A stretch of DNA of 64,000 nt from an uncultured Sphingomonadaceae bacterium (GTDB lineage Bacteria > Pseudomonadota > Alphaproteobacteria > Sphingomonadales > Sphingomonadaceae): assembly GCA_947493195.1 (NCBI GenBank), contig CANLQG010000005.1, forward strand, positions 62,001 to 126,000, given 5' to 3'. This document shows, one piece after another, positions 17,171 to 25,835 of the stretch. The notes beneath the pieces are model-generated. The model searched no databases. It was given only the letters and a program-made list of their open reading frames with translations, and had not been told where the DNA came from. Positions within the stretch are counted from its first letter, which is position 1; each line of letters starts with the position of its first letter. A program made the translations under genes and the position numbers.

Positions 17171-18175
17171 ATGACCGATCAAAGCAATACGCCCGAGCCG
17201 CCGAAGTCTCTGCTCGAACGCGCCGAAAGCATGTTCGGCCTCGCGGGGTACAAGCCCGCCAAGGTTCCGCGCGAGCTCAAGAAGCCCGTGAACCGCCGTC
17301 CCAAGCGGGCGACGCCTAAAGTGAAAGCGCCTGAGCCGATCTCTGCGGAACCGGCGCAGCCTGCTTCCGCGCCCGTCGCTGCGCCAGTGCAGGAGGCAGC
17401 ACCATCGCCCGCTCCGGTCTACGAAGATGTAACGTTCAGCGACACCGTCCACACCGTCGATCGCGATTGCCTGCTCCGCTACGGGCTGATCAACCCCGAA
17501 GGCCAGGTTTCGGAGTTGCTGGAGGAGTTCCGCATCGTCAAGCGGCAGGTGCTGCAGTCGGTACGCCAGGCGCAGGACAAGCGGACGGATGGGCTGGCGC
17601 AGCGCGTGCTTGTCTGTTCGCCGCATCCCGACGAGGGCAAGAGCTATTGCGCGGTGAACCTGGCGCTGGCGCTGGCAGCGGAAAAGGACTGCGAAGTGCT
17701 GCTGGTGGACGCCGATTTTGCCAAGCCCTCTGTCCTCAGGATGCTGGGCCTGCCCAAGGGGCCTGGCTTCATGGACGTCCTCGCGCGGGATGACCTGATG
17801 GTGGAGGACTGCGTCCTTACCACCGATATCGCTGGCCTGTATGTCTTGCCTGCCGGCAACCATACCACTTCGGACAGCGAATACCTTGCCAGCCATCGCA
17901 CTGCAGACGTGCTGGATCGCCTGACCCGCGCCGCGCCCCGGCGCATCGTCATTTTCGACAGCCCGCCCGCCTTGGCTGCATCCCAGGCGGCCGAACTGGC
18001 CAACCATGTGGGTCAGGCCATCGTGGTCGCCCGCGCGGATCGTACGGGCCAGAACGCGTTGGAAGACGCGCTGACACTGCTTTCGTCCTGTCCCGATCTC
18101 AAGCTGCTGCTGAACGCAGCCCATTTCAGCCCCAGCGGGCGCCGCTTTGGCGCCTATTACGGGGAGGAGGTTTGA
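17171..18175 (+). CDS. XrtA system P-loop tyrosine kinase (CpsD/Wzc kinase domain)
   Basis: A 334-residue cytoplasmic BY-kinase partner of the chain-length protein. After a Pro/Ala/Lys-rich N-terminal 90 residues comes the P-loop domain with Walker A VCSPHPDEGKS (about 149-158), Walker A' VLLVDADFAKP (about 175-186) and Walker B IVIFDSPPA. The C-terminus has paired tyrosines in RRFGAYYGEEV, a short version of the tyrosine cluster that such kinases autophosphorylate. The kinase would control polymer length by cycles of phosphorylation. Its stop shares a base with the ATG of the outer-membrane gene. Confidence 0.9.
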   Translation: MTDQSNTPEPPKSLLERAESMFGLAGYKPAKVPRELKKPVNRRPKRATPKVKAPEPISAEPAQPASAPVAAPVQEAAPSPAPVYEDVTFSDTVHTVDRDCLLRYGLINPEGQVSELLEEFRIVKRQVLQSVRQAQDKRTDGLAQRVLVCSPHPDEGKSYCAVNLALALAAEKDCEVLLVDADFAKPSVLRMLGLPKGPGFMDVLARDDLMVEDCVLTTDIAGLYVLPAGNHTTSDSEYLASHRTADVLDRLTRAAPRRIVIFDSPPALAASQAAELANHVGQAIVVARADRTGQNALEDALTLLSSCPDLKLLLNAAHFSPSGRRFGAYYGEEV

Positions 18176-19860
18176 TGGCCGTGCTCGCCAAGTTTTCCAC
18201 CACTGCCAGCCTGGCGCTCGTGCTGGCACTGCTCCCCGGTCCGGCGCTGGCCCAGCAGCAGGAACCGGCCGCTGCATCCGCCGCGCAAGACAGCGCCGAC
18301 GCCGGGCGCGACGAACGTACCCGCCGCGCCGACATTGCGCCCTATATCGAGGCATCGCAGGTTGTCACCGCGCAGTTGCAGCCGGGCGACGACGTGCTCA
18401 CCTATACGCAGCTTGCTGCAGGTGTGGATGCGACGATCGCCGGACGCAACAGCGCTGCCTCGGCCTCCCTGCGGTACGAGCGGGATATCGGCTACGGCGA
18501 TGCGGTGGATAGCGATACGGTTTCGGGCATCGCCCGCGCATCGGTTGGCCTGGTGCGCCAGGGGATCACGCTGGAAGCCGGGGGCCTCGCTTCTCGCACC
18601 AGCGTCGATGCCAGCGGTTTCAGTTCTATCGGCCAGATCGCAGGAAACGAGGAATCCTCCAGCCAGATCTATTCGGTCTATGCCGGTCCCTCCGTGCAGA
18701 CGCGGTCCGGCCCGGTCGAGATCAGCGGGCAATACCGCCTCGGCTATACCCGGGTCGAATCGCCCGATGCAGTGGTCGTCGCTCCGGGCGAGGACGCGGT
18801 CGATATCTTCGATGACAGCGTAACCCACAACGCCGCGCTTCGCGTCGGGTTGGCACCTGGCACCGTGGCTCCGATAGGTGTCGGCGTCGGGGCCGGGTGG
18901 AACCGGCAGGATATCTCCAACCTCGATCAGCGCATCGACGACAAATATGTTCGCGGCGACGTGACCCTGCCGGTCTCGCCCAACGTGGCCCTCGTGGCCG
19001 GCGTCGGATACGAGGATGTGGAAGTCTCCAGCCGCAACGCTCTGCTGGACGAGGACGACAATCCTGTAATCGGCCCGGACGGTCGCCTCGTCACCGACCA
19101 CAGCCAGCCGCGCCAGATTGCTTATCAAACCGATGGCCTGATCTGGGACGTGGGCGTCATGTGGCGACCCAGCCGCCGCACATCGCTGTCAGCCACGGTG
19201 GGCCGCCGCTACGGTTCCACCACCTATTACGGCTCGCTATCCTATTCACCCAATGCGAACTCGGGCCTCAGCGTTGCCGTATACGACAATATCACCGGTT
19301 TCGGCGGTCAGCTGACCGATGCAATCGACCTGCTGGGCACCGACTTCCAGGCGGTCCGCAATCCGATCTCGGGCGACCTTGGCGGCTGCGTGATCGGCGT
19401 GACCGGCAACAACTGTACCTTGGCACAGCTCAATTCCCTGCGATCCTCCGTCTTCCGCAACCGCGGCGTTTCGGCCAGCTATTCCGCCGTCGCCGGGCGC
19501 ACCAGCTTTGGCCTGGGTGCGGGTTACGATCGGCGCAGTTTCATCGGCGGCGAGAATACCGTGCTGGCCAGCGTCGATGGCGTGGTGGACGAAAGCTACT
19601 ACGTCGCGGCCAATATCGCGCACCAGCTCGACCGCAATTCCGGCCTGTCCGCCGGGGCCTATGCCAGCTGGTTCGATGCAGGTGCAGGCGATCTGGGTGA
19701 CGGCATCGGCTACTCCGCTTCTCTCGCCTACAACCGTGACATCTGGCGTGGACTTACCGGCGTTGCCGCCGTCGGCATCGATGGCATCAGCCGCGACGAC
19801 GATCTTACCGACTATTCTTCCGCCTCGGCCCTGCTGGGCCTTCGCTACACGTTTGACTGA
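18175..19860 (+). CDS. XrtA system outer-membrane beta-barrel protein
   Basis: A 561-residue protein with a signal peptide (hydrophobic core from LALVLALLPGPALA, cleavage before QQQ) and a mature part dominated by alternating strands of a beta-barrel, ending in a terminal aromatic strand LLGLRYTFD. It corresponds to the uncharacterised outer-membrane family common to PEP-CTERM/XrtA exopolysaccharide loci, thought to help export or secrete the polymer. ATG at 18175 is preceded by the strong Shine-Dalgarno GGGGAGGAGG and was preferred over the TTG one codon upstream. It lies between the tyrosine kinase and the ATPase in the conserved order. Confidence 0.85.
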   Translation: MAVLAKFSTTASLALVLALLPGPALAQQQEPAAASAAQDSADAGRDERTRRADIAPYIEASQVVTAQLQPGDDVLTYTQLAAGVDATIAGRNSAASASLRYERDIGYGDAVDSDTVSGIARASVGLVRQGITLEAGGLASRTSVDASGFSSIGQIAGNEESSSQIYSVYAGPSVQTRSGPVEISGQYRLGYTRVESPDAVVVAPGEDAVDIFDDSVTHNAALRVGLAPGTVAPIGVGVGAGWNRQDISNLDQRIDDKYVRGDVTLPVSPNVALVAGVGYEDVEVSSRNALLDEDDNPVIGPDGRLVTDHSQPRQIAYQTDGLIWDVGVMWRPSRRTSLSATVGRRYGSTTYYGSLSYSPNANSGLSVAVYDNITGFGGQLTDAIDLLGTDFQAVRNPISGDLGGCVIGVTGNNCTLAQLNSLRSSVFRNRGVSASYSAVAGRTSFGLGAGYDRRSFIGGENTVLASVDGVVDESYYVAANIAHQLDRNSGLSAGAYASWFDAGAGDLGDGIGYSASLAYNRDIWRGLTGVAAVGIDGISRDDDLTDYSSASALLGLRYTFD

Positions 19861-19884
19861 AGGGTCATCAAGGAGATCAGACCC

Positions 19885-21039
19885 ATGTTCGATAACTTCT
19901 ATGGCCTCACCGGCAAGCCTTTCCAGCTGACGCCCGATCCGGAGTTCTACTTCCGCTCAATTACGCATCGCAAAGCCTTGTCCTACCTCGGCTATGGCCT
20001 GGCGCAGGGCGAAGGTTTCATCGTGATCACCGGTGAAGTGGGATCCGGCAAGTCGACGCTCGTCGCGCACATGATGGAAAGCCTGGACGAAAGCCAGGTA
20101 ACCGTGGCGCAGATCGTGACGAGCAAGCTGGACGGTGAGGAAATCGTCCACGTCGTCGCCCGCAGCTTTGGCCTCGATATCGAGGGGCATGACAAGGCGA
20201 CCGCGCTGACCGAGATCGAGAGCTTTCTGCACGAGGAAGCGCGCGAGGGCCGCCGCTGCCTGCTGGTGATGGACGAATCGCAGAACCTCTCCGTTTCCGC
20301 CCTTGAAGAATTGCGCATGCTGTCAAACTTCCAGTTGGGCAACCACCCGCTGTTACAGACGCTGTTGCTGGGCCAGCCCGAGTTCCGCGCCACGATCCAG
20401 AGCGATCCGGGACTGGAACAGCTGCGTCAGCGCGTGATCGCCGCCCACCATCTGGAGCCGATGCAGAAGGGCGAGATCGAGTCGTACATCATCCATCGCC
20501 TGAAGAAGGTGGGCTGGGACGGGAACCCCGCTTTCGACCAGCGGGTGTTTACCGAACTGTACGAAGCGAGCGGCGGCATTCCGCGCCGGGTTAACCAGGT
20601 CGCCAACCGCCTGCTGCTGCTGGGCGCCGTAGAGGAGCGCAGTCGCATCGACGCGGCAATGCTGCAGAACGTGCTGGCCGAGATGGAAGCCGAGCGTGCA
20701 TTCCCGGAAGCCGCACCGGCACCCATGCCGATGGCGGAGGTGAGCTACGAGCCGGTGAAGGCCATGCCCACCACGCCGCGTGTCGACAAGGAAATGCTCG
20801 AGGAATACCTCGCCGAACGCGATGCCCAGATTGCCGAATTGCAGCAGGCCATTGTCGAAATGGCCGAGCAGCGTGATGCCGATATCGCCGAGAAGGTGAA
20901 TCCGGAAATCGAGACCCTGCGCGCCCAGCTCGCCCGGGTGGAGGCCAAGTGTTTCGAGCAGGAGCGCACCATCCGTCAGACCCTGACGATGCTGATCGAC
21001 TGGATCGAAAGTGAAATGGATTCCAGCAAGGCCGCCTGA
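19885..21039 (+). CDS. XrtA-associated ATPase (ExeA/GspA-like)
   Basis: A 384-residue AAA ATPase of the secretion-ATPase subfamily found in PEP-CTERM loci. It starts MFDNFYGLTGKPFQLTPDP, the family signature, then Walker A ITGEVGSGKSTLVAHM (about residue 50) and Walker B RRCLLVMDESQNLS. The C-terminal third (about 300-375) is a predicted coiled coil rich in Glu, Ala and Gln. In related systems the protein is cytoplasmic and may energise or regulate assembly of the export machine; its precise role is unproven. An AAGGAG ribosome site precedes the ATG. Confidence 0.93.
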   Translation: MFDNFYGLTGKPFQLTPDPEFYFRSITHRKALSYLGYGLAQGEGFIVITGEVGSGKSTLVAHMMESLDESQVTVAQIVTSKLDGEEIVHVVARSFGLDIEGHDKATALTEIESFLHEEAREGRRCLLVMDESQNLSVSALEELRMLSNFQLGNHPLLQTLLLGQPEFRATIQSDPGLEQLRQRVIAAHHLEPMQKGEIESYIIHRLKKVGWDGNPAFDQRVFTELYEASGGIPRRVNQVANRLLLLGAVEERSRIDAAMLQNVLAEMEAERAFPEAAPAPMPMAEVSYEPVKAMPTTPRVDKEMLEEYLAERDAQIAELQQAIVEMAEQRDADIAEKVNPEIETLRAQLARVEAKCFEQERTIRQTLTMLIDWIESEMDSSKAA

Positions 21040-21080
21040 ACCACCCCGCGCGCGGCAGACGCGCCAGGAGCTTGACCCAC

Positions 21081-21992
21081 GTGAACGCGCTTAACTTCGC
21101 CAACAGGCCATCCAGGGCAAACCCCATTGTCAACGGCCTGTCGGTCGATGTCGAGGACTGGTTCCAGGTGGGCGCGTTCGAGGACGTGATCGAGCGCGAC
21201 CAATGGGCCGGGTTGGATGACCGGGTGGATCGCAATGTTCGCCAGATCCTTGACCTATTCGATGAAGCGGGAGCACGGGGCACCTTCTTCACGCTTGGCT
21301 GGGTGGCGCAGCGTCACGGCCGCCTGCTGCGAGAGATCGCCAACCGTGGGCACGAAATAGCCAGCCATGGCTGGGATCATCAGCGCGTGTTTCGCATGAA
21401 CGCGGCGAGTTTCGCGACCGACATTGCCCACACGCGGACTGTTCTGGAAGACGCCAGCGGCACCCACGTGGTGGGCTATCGCGCACCCAGCTTCTCCATC
21501 GATGCGCGCACGCCCTGGGCGCATGAGGTCCTGGCCGAGGCGGGCTACCTCTATTCGTCCAGCGTCGCCCCCGTGGCGCACGATCACTATGGCTGGCGGG
21601 GCGCTCCGCGTTTCGCTTTCAAGCCCGTTGCAGGCAGCAATTTCGTGGAACTGCCGGTCACGACTGCAGTGTTTCGTGGCAAGCGACTGGCGGCGGGCGG
21701 TGGCGGGTTTTTCCGGGTGCTGCCCTATGCCTTCAGCCGCTGGGCCATACGCCAGGTCAACCGCACCGATGAACGCCCGGCGGTGTTCTATTTCCACCCC
21801 TGGGAAATAGATCCGGGCCAGCCCCGCGTGGCAGGTGCGCCACTGCGATCGCGCCTCAGGCATTATACCAACCTCCACAAGATGGCGGGCAAGCTTGAAC
21901 AGCTGGTTCGCGAATTTTACTGGGGGCGCATGGATGCCGTAGCCAAGCGGGAAAACCTCCGGCTTCGGCTTGAGCGTGCGATGAGCGGATGA
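21081..21992 (+). CDS. XrtA system polysaccharide deacetylase
   Basis: A 303-residue NodB-fold deacetylase of the type with an extra C-terminal domain seen in XrtA loci. The catalytic and metal residues are visible: SVDVEDWFQV with the aspartate pair, HEIASHGWDHQRV with the metal-binding His-x3-His pattern, GYRAPSFSID and FYFHPWEIDPGQPR. It probably removes acetyl groups from the exopolysaccharide. There is no signal peptide, so it would act in the cytoplasm or need another export route. GTG at 21081 sits ten bases after AGGAG; a TTG three codons earlier is too close to it. The stop overlaps the FemAB gene by four bases. Confidence 0.9.
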   Translation: MNALNFANRPSRANPIVNGLSVDVEDWFQVGAFEDVIERDQWAGLDDRVDRNVRQILDLFDEAGARGTFFTLGWVAQRHGRLLREIANRGHEIASHGWDHQRVFRMNAASFATDIAHTRTVLEDASGTHVVGYRAPSFSIDARTPWAHEVLAEAGYLYSSSVAPVAHDHYGWRGAPRFAFKPVAGSNFVELPVTTAVFRGKRLAAGGGGFFRVLPYAFSRWAIRQVNRTDERPAVFYFHPWEIDPGQPRVAGAPLRSRLRHYTNLHKMAGKLEQLVREFYWGRMDAVAKRENLRLRLERAMSG

Positions 21993-23047
21993 ATGCGCCA
22001 TTCGCCCTGAGGCGGGAAACCGTTCGTGTGGTCGATTTGCGACAACCCGACGAGGTCGCTCTGGTCGAGGGGTTCGTGGCCGAGCACGGTGGTTCGGTAT
22101 TCCACCGTCCCGCGTGGCTGCAGGCCATCGAGCGTGGCACCGGCCAGCAGGCTTGCGGACTGTTGGCAGAGAAGGGCGGCCGCCTGACCGGATGGCTGCC
22201 GCTGACGCTGGTTCACTCACCCATTTTCGGCAGGATGCTGGCCTCGTCGGGTTTCGCCGTGGAAGGCGGGGCCCTCTGCAAAAGCGAGGAAACGGCGGGG
22301 AACCTGTGCGATGCAGTGCAGGAATATGCCCTGCGGCTTTCCTGCACCGACGTGGAACTGCGTGGAACTGCATCCGGCCAGCATTGGACAATCAGCCAGG
22401 ACAGCCATTGCAGTTTCGTTGCCCCGCTGGCCGCTGATGATGAGGACCAGCTCACCGCCATTCCGCGAAAACAGCGCGCCGAGGTGCGCAAGGGTTTGAA
22501 GAACGACCTGAAGGTTACCACCGGAACAGCCTCGCTGGATCGGGCGGCGCACTACCGCGTCTATGCAGAAAGCGTGCGCAATCTGGGAACGCCGGTTTTT
22601 CCAAGGGCGCTGTTCGATGCGGTGCTGGATAGCCTGGACGCCGATATCCTGACGGTGTGGGACAGGGGCCAGGCGGTGGCTAGCGTGCTGTCGCTCTATC
22701 ATCAGGGTGCCGTTATGCCATACTGGGGCGGCGGCACCTGGGACGCACGCCGCCTGCGCGCGAACGACCGGATGTATTACGAACTGATGCTGCATGCCCG
22801 CCGTCGCGACTGCGACCGCTTCGACTTCGGCCGCAGCAAGACCAATAGCGGAGCCTATCATTTCAAGAAGAACTGGGGTTTCGAACCGCAGCCGCTGTCC
22901 TACGCGCGCTGGACCGCGCCGGGACATGAGGCGCGCGATGCGGACCCCACCAGCAAGCGCCACCAGTCGCGGATTGCCATGTGGAAGAAGCTACCCCTGC
23001 CGGTCGCCAACTTCGTCGGACCATTCATTGCGCGTGGCCTGGGCTAG
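21989..23047 (+). CDS. XrtA system FemAB-like protein
   Basis: A 352-residue protein of the FemAB-related family tied to PEP-CTERM loci. The GNAT-like double domain is seen from VFHRPAWLQAIERGTG to the conserved block FDFGRSKTNSGAYHFKKNWG. FemAB proteins transfer aminoacyl groups from tRNA in peptidoglycan cross-bridges; here a transfer of an amino-acid or acyl group to the polymer or its carrier is plausible but untested. It is a second member of this superfamily in the locus, beside the divergent 11048-12046 gene, but the two differ clearly in sequence. The ATG overlaps the deacetylase stop. Confidence 0.9.
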   Translation: MNAPFALRRETVRVVDLRQPDEVALVEGFVAEHGGSVFHRPAWLQAIERGTGQQACGLLAEKGGRLTGWLPLTLVHSPIFGRMLASSGFAVEGGALCKSEETAGNLCDAVQEYALRLSCTDVELRGTASGQHWTISQDSHCSFVAPLAADDEDQLTAIPRKQRAEVRKGLKNDLKVTTGTASLDRAAHYRVYAESVRNLGTPVFPRALFDAVLDSLDADILTVWDRGQAVASVLSLYHQGAVMPYWGGGTWDARRLRANDRMYYELMLHARRRDCDRFDFGRSKTNSGAYHFKKNWGFEPQPLSYARWTAPGHEARDADPTSKRHQSRIAMWKKLPLPVANFVGPFIARGLG

Positions 23048-23056
23048 GGGGCTGGA

Positions 23057-24280
23057 GTGCGTGGCGAAACCCTCTTTCTTGCCCATCGCTTGCCGTTTCC
23101 GCCCGACCGCGGGGACAAGATCCGTTCGCACCACATCCTGAAGGCGCTGGCGGAAATTGCGCCGGTTCACGTGGGCTGCCTGGCGGAAAACGCGGCCGAT
23201 ATCGCGAACGAGCATGCCCTCGCCGAAATGGCTGCTAGCTGGTGCATGCCCCGCCGATCGAAGCCGCTGCCGGTGGCTGGCGCAGAGGCATTGCTGCGCG
23301 GTCAGCCCGTAAGCCTGACGGCCTTTCGGTCCGAGGCGCTCTCGCAATGGGTAAATCGGTTGCTGGCAGAGCGCGACATTGGCGCGATCTACGTGTTCTC
23401 TGGCCAGATGGGGCAATATGTCCCGCGCGACTGGCAGGGACGGCTGCTGGTCGACCTGGTCGATGTCGATTCTGCCAAGTTCGAGGCGTTTGCCGAGGCC
23501 GGACGCGGGCCACGCCGCTGGATCGATGCGCGCGAAGGCAGGCTGCTGCGCGGTGTGGAGGCCGATCTCGTCAGACGCGCAGACGCGACCCTGTTGGTAA
23601 GCGAGGCCGAGGCTAACCTGCTGCGCAAGCGGGTGCCTACGCCGGATCGTATCCGCGCGCTTGGCAACGGGATAGATTGCGCCACCTTCGATCCCGAGGC
23701 GGTCGAGCCGGAACAGGCACTGGCCAGCGGAGGCCCGCACTATGTGTTCACGGGCCAGATGGACTATGCGCCCAATATCGAAGCCGTCGCCCGCATGACG
23801 AATGCGATCATGCCCGGCTTGCTGGGCAAGCTGCCATCGGCGCAGTTCCATATCGTGGGACGCGCCCCTACCCGCGAAGTGCTGGCGCTGCATGGCGTCA
23901 ACAACACGCACGTCGAGGGTGAGGTGCCGGATACGCGGCCATGGCTCGCCCGTGCGGATATCGTGGTAGCTCCGCTCACGATTGCCCGCGGAGTGCAGAA
24001 CAAGGTGCTGGAGGCGATGGCGATGGCGCGGCCTGTCATAGTGTCTCCCGATGCGGCTACGGGTATCGAGGCCGAGAGCGACCGGCATTTCCTCGTCGCT
24101 CAGAACGATGCGGCGTTCGTGGAAGACCTGCTGCGCCTGTCGAAAGACTTCGCCGCCGCCCGCGCGCTGGGATGCCAAGCGCGGCAGTTCGTCCTCGATA
24201 CGATGATCTGGCCCGCGATGCTTTCCGATTTGCCGCGCCTGCTGGGACATGAATCGGTTGCACCGCGCAATGCCGCTTGA
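23057..24280 (+). CDS. XrtA system glycosyltransferase (GT4-like)
   Basis: A 407-residue GT-B fold glycosyltransferase. It opens with the family signature LFLAHRLPFPPDRGDKIRSH, and its C-terminal nucleotide-sugar domain contains ALGNGIDCATF, YVFTGQMDYAPNIEA, the loop FHIVGRAP and MAMARPVIVSPDAATGIE, the usual GT4 acceptor and donor site region. It adds a sugar during repeat-unit assembly on the cytoplasmic side. It starts with GTG nine bases after the FemAB stop. It is the only clear glycosyltransferase in this locus, so the other sugar transferases must be elsewhere. Its end overlaps the xrtA start by 32 bases. Confidence 0.9.
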   Translation: MRGETLFLAHRLPFPPDRGDKIRSHHILKALAEIAPVHVGCLAENAADIANEHALAEMAASWCMPRRSKPLPVAGAEALLRGQPVSLTAFRSEALSQWVNRLLAERDIGAIYVFSGQMGQYVPRDWQGRLLVDLVDVDSAKFEAFAEAGRGPRRWIDAREGRLLRGVEADLVRRADATLLVSEAEANLLRKRVPTPDRIRALGNGIDCATFDPEAVEPEQALASGGPHYVFTGQMDYAPNIEAVARMTNAIMPGLLGKLPSAQFHIVGRAPTREVLALHGVNNTHVEGEVPDTRPWLARADIVVAPLTIARGVQNKVLEAMAMARPVIVSPDAATGIEAESDRHFLVAQNDAAFVEDLLRLSKDFAAARALGCQARQFVLDTMIWPAMLSDLPRLLGHESVAPRNAA

Positions 24281-25826
24281 GGCGATCTCTCCGCGCCGCG
24301 CCTTGCTGGCCGAACGGATTGCGCCCGCCTGGCGCACGCCGTTGATGCAGCTTGTGCTCGCATGGCTGGCTGTATTCGCGCTTTTCGCAGCAGACTGGGC
24401 TGCGATGATGCAGCAATGGTGGAACAGTTCCACCTACAATCACATCCTGCTGGTGCCCCTGATCCTCGGCTGGCTGGTGGTGCAACGCGCGCCCGAACTG
24501 GCGAAACTGACGCCGCGGGCGTGGTGGCCTGGCGTTATGCTGGTGGCGGGCTCGCTGTTCGGCTGGTTGCTGGGCGACATCTCCGGAACGGCGACGATCT
24601 CCCACCTTGGGCTGGTCCTGGCCCTGCAGGGCGCTGTCATCACGATCCTTGGCCCACGCATCGCATGGGCCTTGCTGTTCCCGCTGTGCTTTGCGCTGTT
24701 CCTCGTCCCGATAGGAGAGGAACTGGTGCCCGCGCTGCAAATGATCACCGCGCACATCACCATCGCGTTGACCCATGCCAGCGGTATCCCCGCAATCATC
24801 GAAGGCGTCTTCATCGACACGCCAGCCGGTCTTTTCGAAGTTGCCGAAGCCTGTTCGGGCGTCAAGTTCCTGATCGCCATGGTGGCGCTCGGCACGCTCG
24901 TCTCGCACGTGTGCTTCCGCTCCCCGTGGCGGCGCGCAGGATTCATGGCAGTGGCAATCATCCTTCCCATTCTCGCAAACGGCGTGCGGGCGTGGGGCAC
25001 GATCTATATCGCCCAGTCGCAAGGTATCGGCTTTGCCGCCGGCTTCGATCACATCTTTTATGGCTGGATATTCTTTGCGCTGGTCATGGCTGCGCTGCTG
25101 GCAATCGGCTGGAAGTTCTTTGACCGGCACGTGGACGATCCGTTCATTGATGCAGGGCAGATCGCAGCGGCGGGCTGGCCCGTCCGGCTGGAGCGGTTCG
25201 GTGCAAACGGCTGGACATTGCTTGCAGCCTGCGCCGCGACGGCGCTGGCCATGCTGGCCTGGTCGGCAAATGCCCGCGGGGCAGAGGCGCAGATGGCGCA
25301 TGACCTTGCACTTCCGCAGGTAGGTGGCTGGACCCGCACGACGCTCGACCAGACCTATCCGTGGCAACCGCGCACGGGCGGCGCGGACCGCCGCATGGTG
25401 GCAAGCTACCGGGATGGGCAAGGCAGAGTGGTCGATGTCGTTTTCGCCATTTACGGCGCTCAAGAAGACGGACGCGAGGCCGGTGCCTACGGCGAGGGTG
25501 CGCTGCCGCTCGATACGGAGTGGCGCTGGCTGCAGTCGGAGGATGCCCCAGCGGGTGGGGCGGGCGATCGCCTGCAGGCACTGGGGACGCAGCAGCGGGT
25601 CGCCTATACCTGGTATCGTCATGGCACGTGGACCGGCAGCAGCCGTCTGCAACTCAAGCTTTCGAACATGCGCGACCGTCTGATTGGCAATCCGCAGCCC
25701 ACCATGATGCTGATTCTCTCGGCCGAGGAGACTTCTACTCAGGACGCCGAGGCTGTTTTGCAGGAATTCCTGCAATCCACCGCTCCCCTGCCGGAGTGGA
25801 TGGACGATGTAGCGCGGCTGGACTAG
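24249..25826 (+). CDS. xrtA: Exosortase A fused to an EpsI domain
   Basis: XrtA is the membrane protease-transpeptidase that recognises and removes PEP-CTERM sorting signals. The 525-residue protein has about eight membrane helices, with the catalytic cysteine at C202 in EVAEACSGVKFLIAM, arginine at R247 in NGVRAWGTIY and histidine at H268 in GFDHIFYGWIF, the conserved exosortase triad. From about residue 300 a periplasmic EpsI domain follows (GGWTRTTLDQTYPW, RQPxx-like loop, RLQLKLSNMRDRL). The gene start could be the ATG at 24249 or one seven codons later. Both lie inside the glycosyltransferase gene. No PEP-CTERM substrate was found in the window. Confidence 0.93.
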   Translation: MNRLHRAMPLEAISPRRALLAERIAPAWRTPLMQLVLAWLAVFALFAADWAAMMQQWWNSSTYNHILLVPLILGWLVVQRAPELAKLTPRAWWPGVMLVAGSLFGWLLGDISGTATISHLGLVLALQGAVITILGPRIAWALLFPLCFALFLVPIGEELVPALQMITAHITIALTHASGIPAIIEGVFIDTPAGLFEVAEACSGVKFLIAMVALGTLVSHVCFRSPWRRAGFMAVAIILPILANGVRAWGTIYIAQSQGIGFAAGFDHIFYGWIFFALVMAALLAIGWKFFDRHVDDPFIDAGQIAAAGWPVRLERFGANGWTLLAACAATALAMLAWSANARGAEAQMAHDLALPQVGGWTRTTLDQTYPWQPRTGGADRRMVASYRDGQGRVVDVVFAIYGAQEDGREAGAYGEGALPLDTEWRWLQSEDAPAGGAGDRLQALGTQQRVAYTWYRHGTWTGSSRLQLKLSNMRDRLIGNPQPTMMLILSAEETSTQDAEAVLQEFLQSTAPLPEWMDDVARLD

Positions 25827-25835
25827 TTCGCGCTT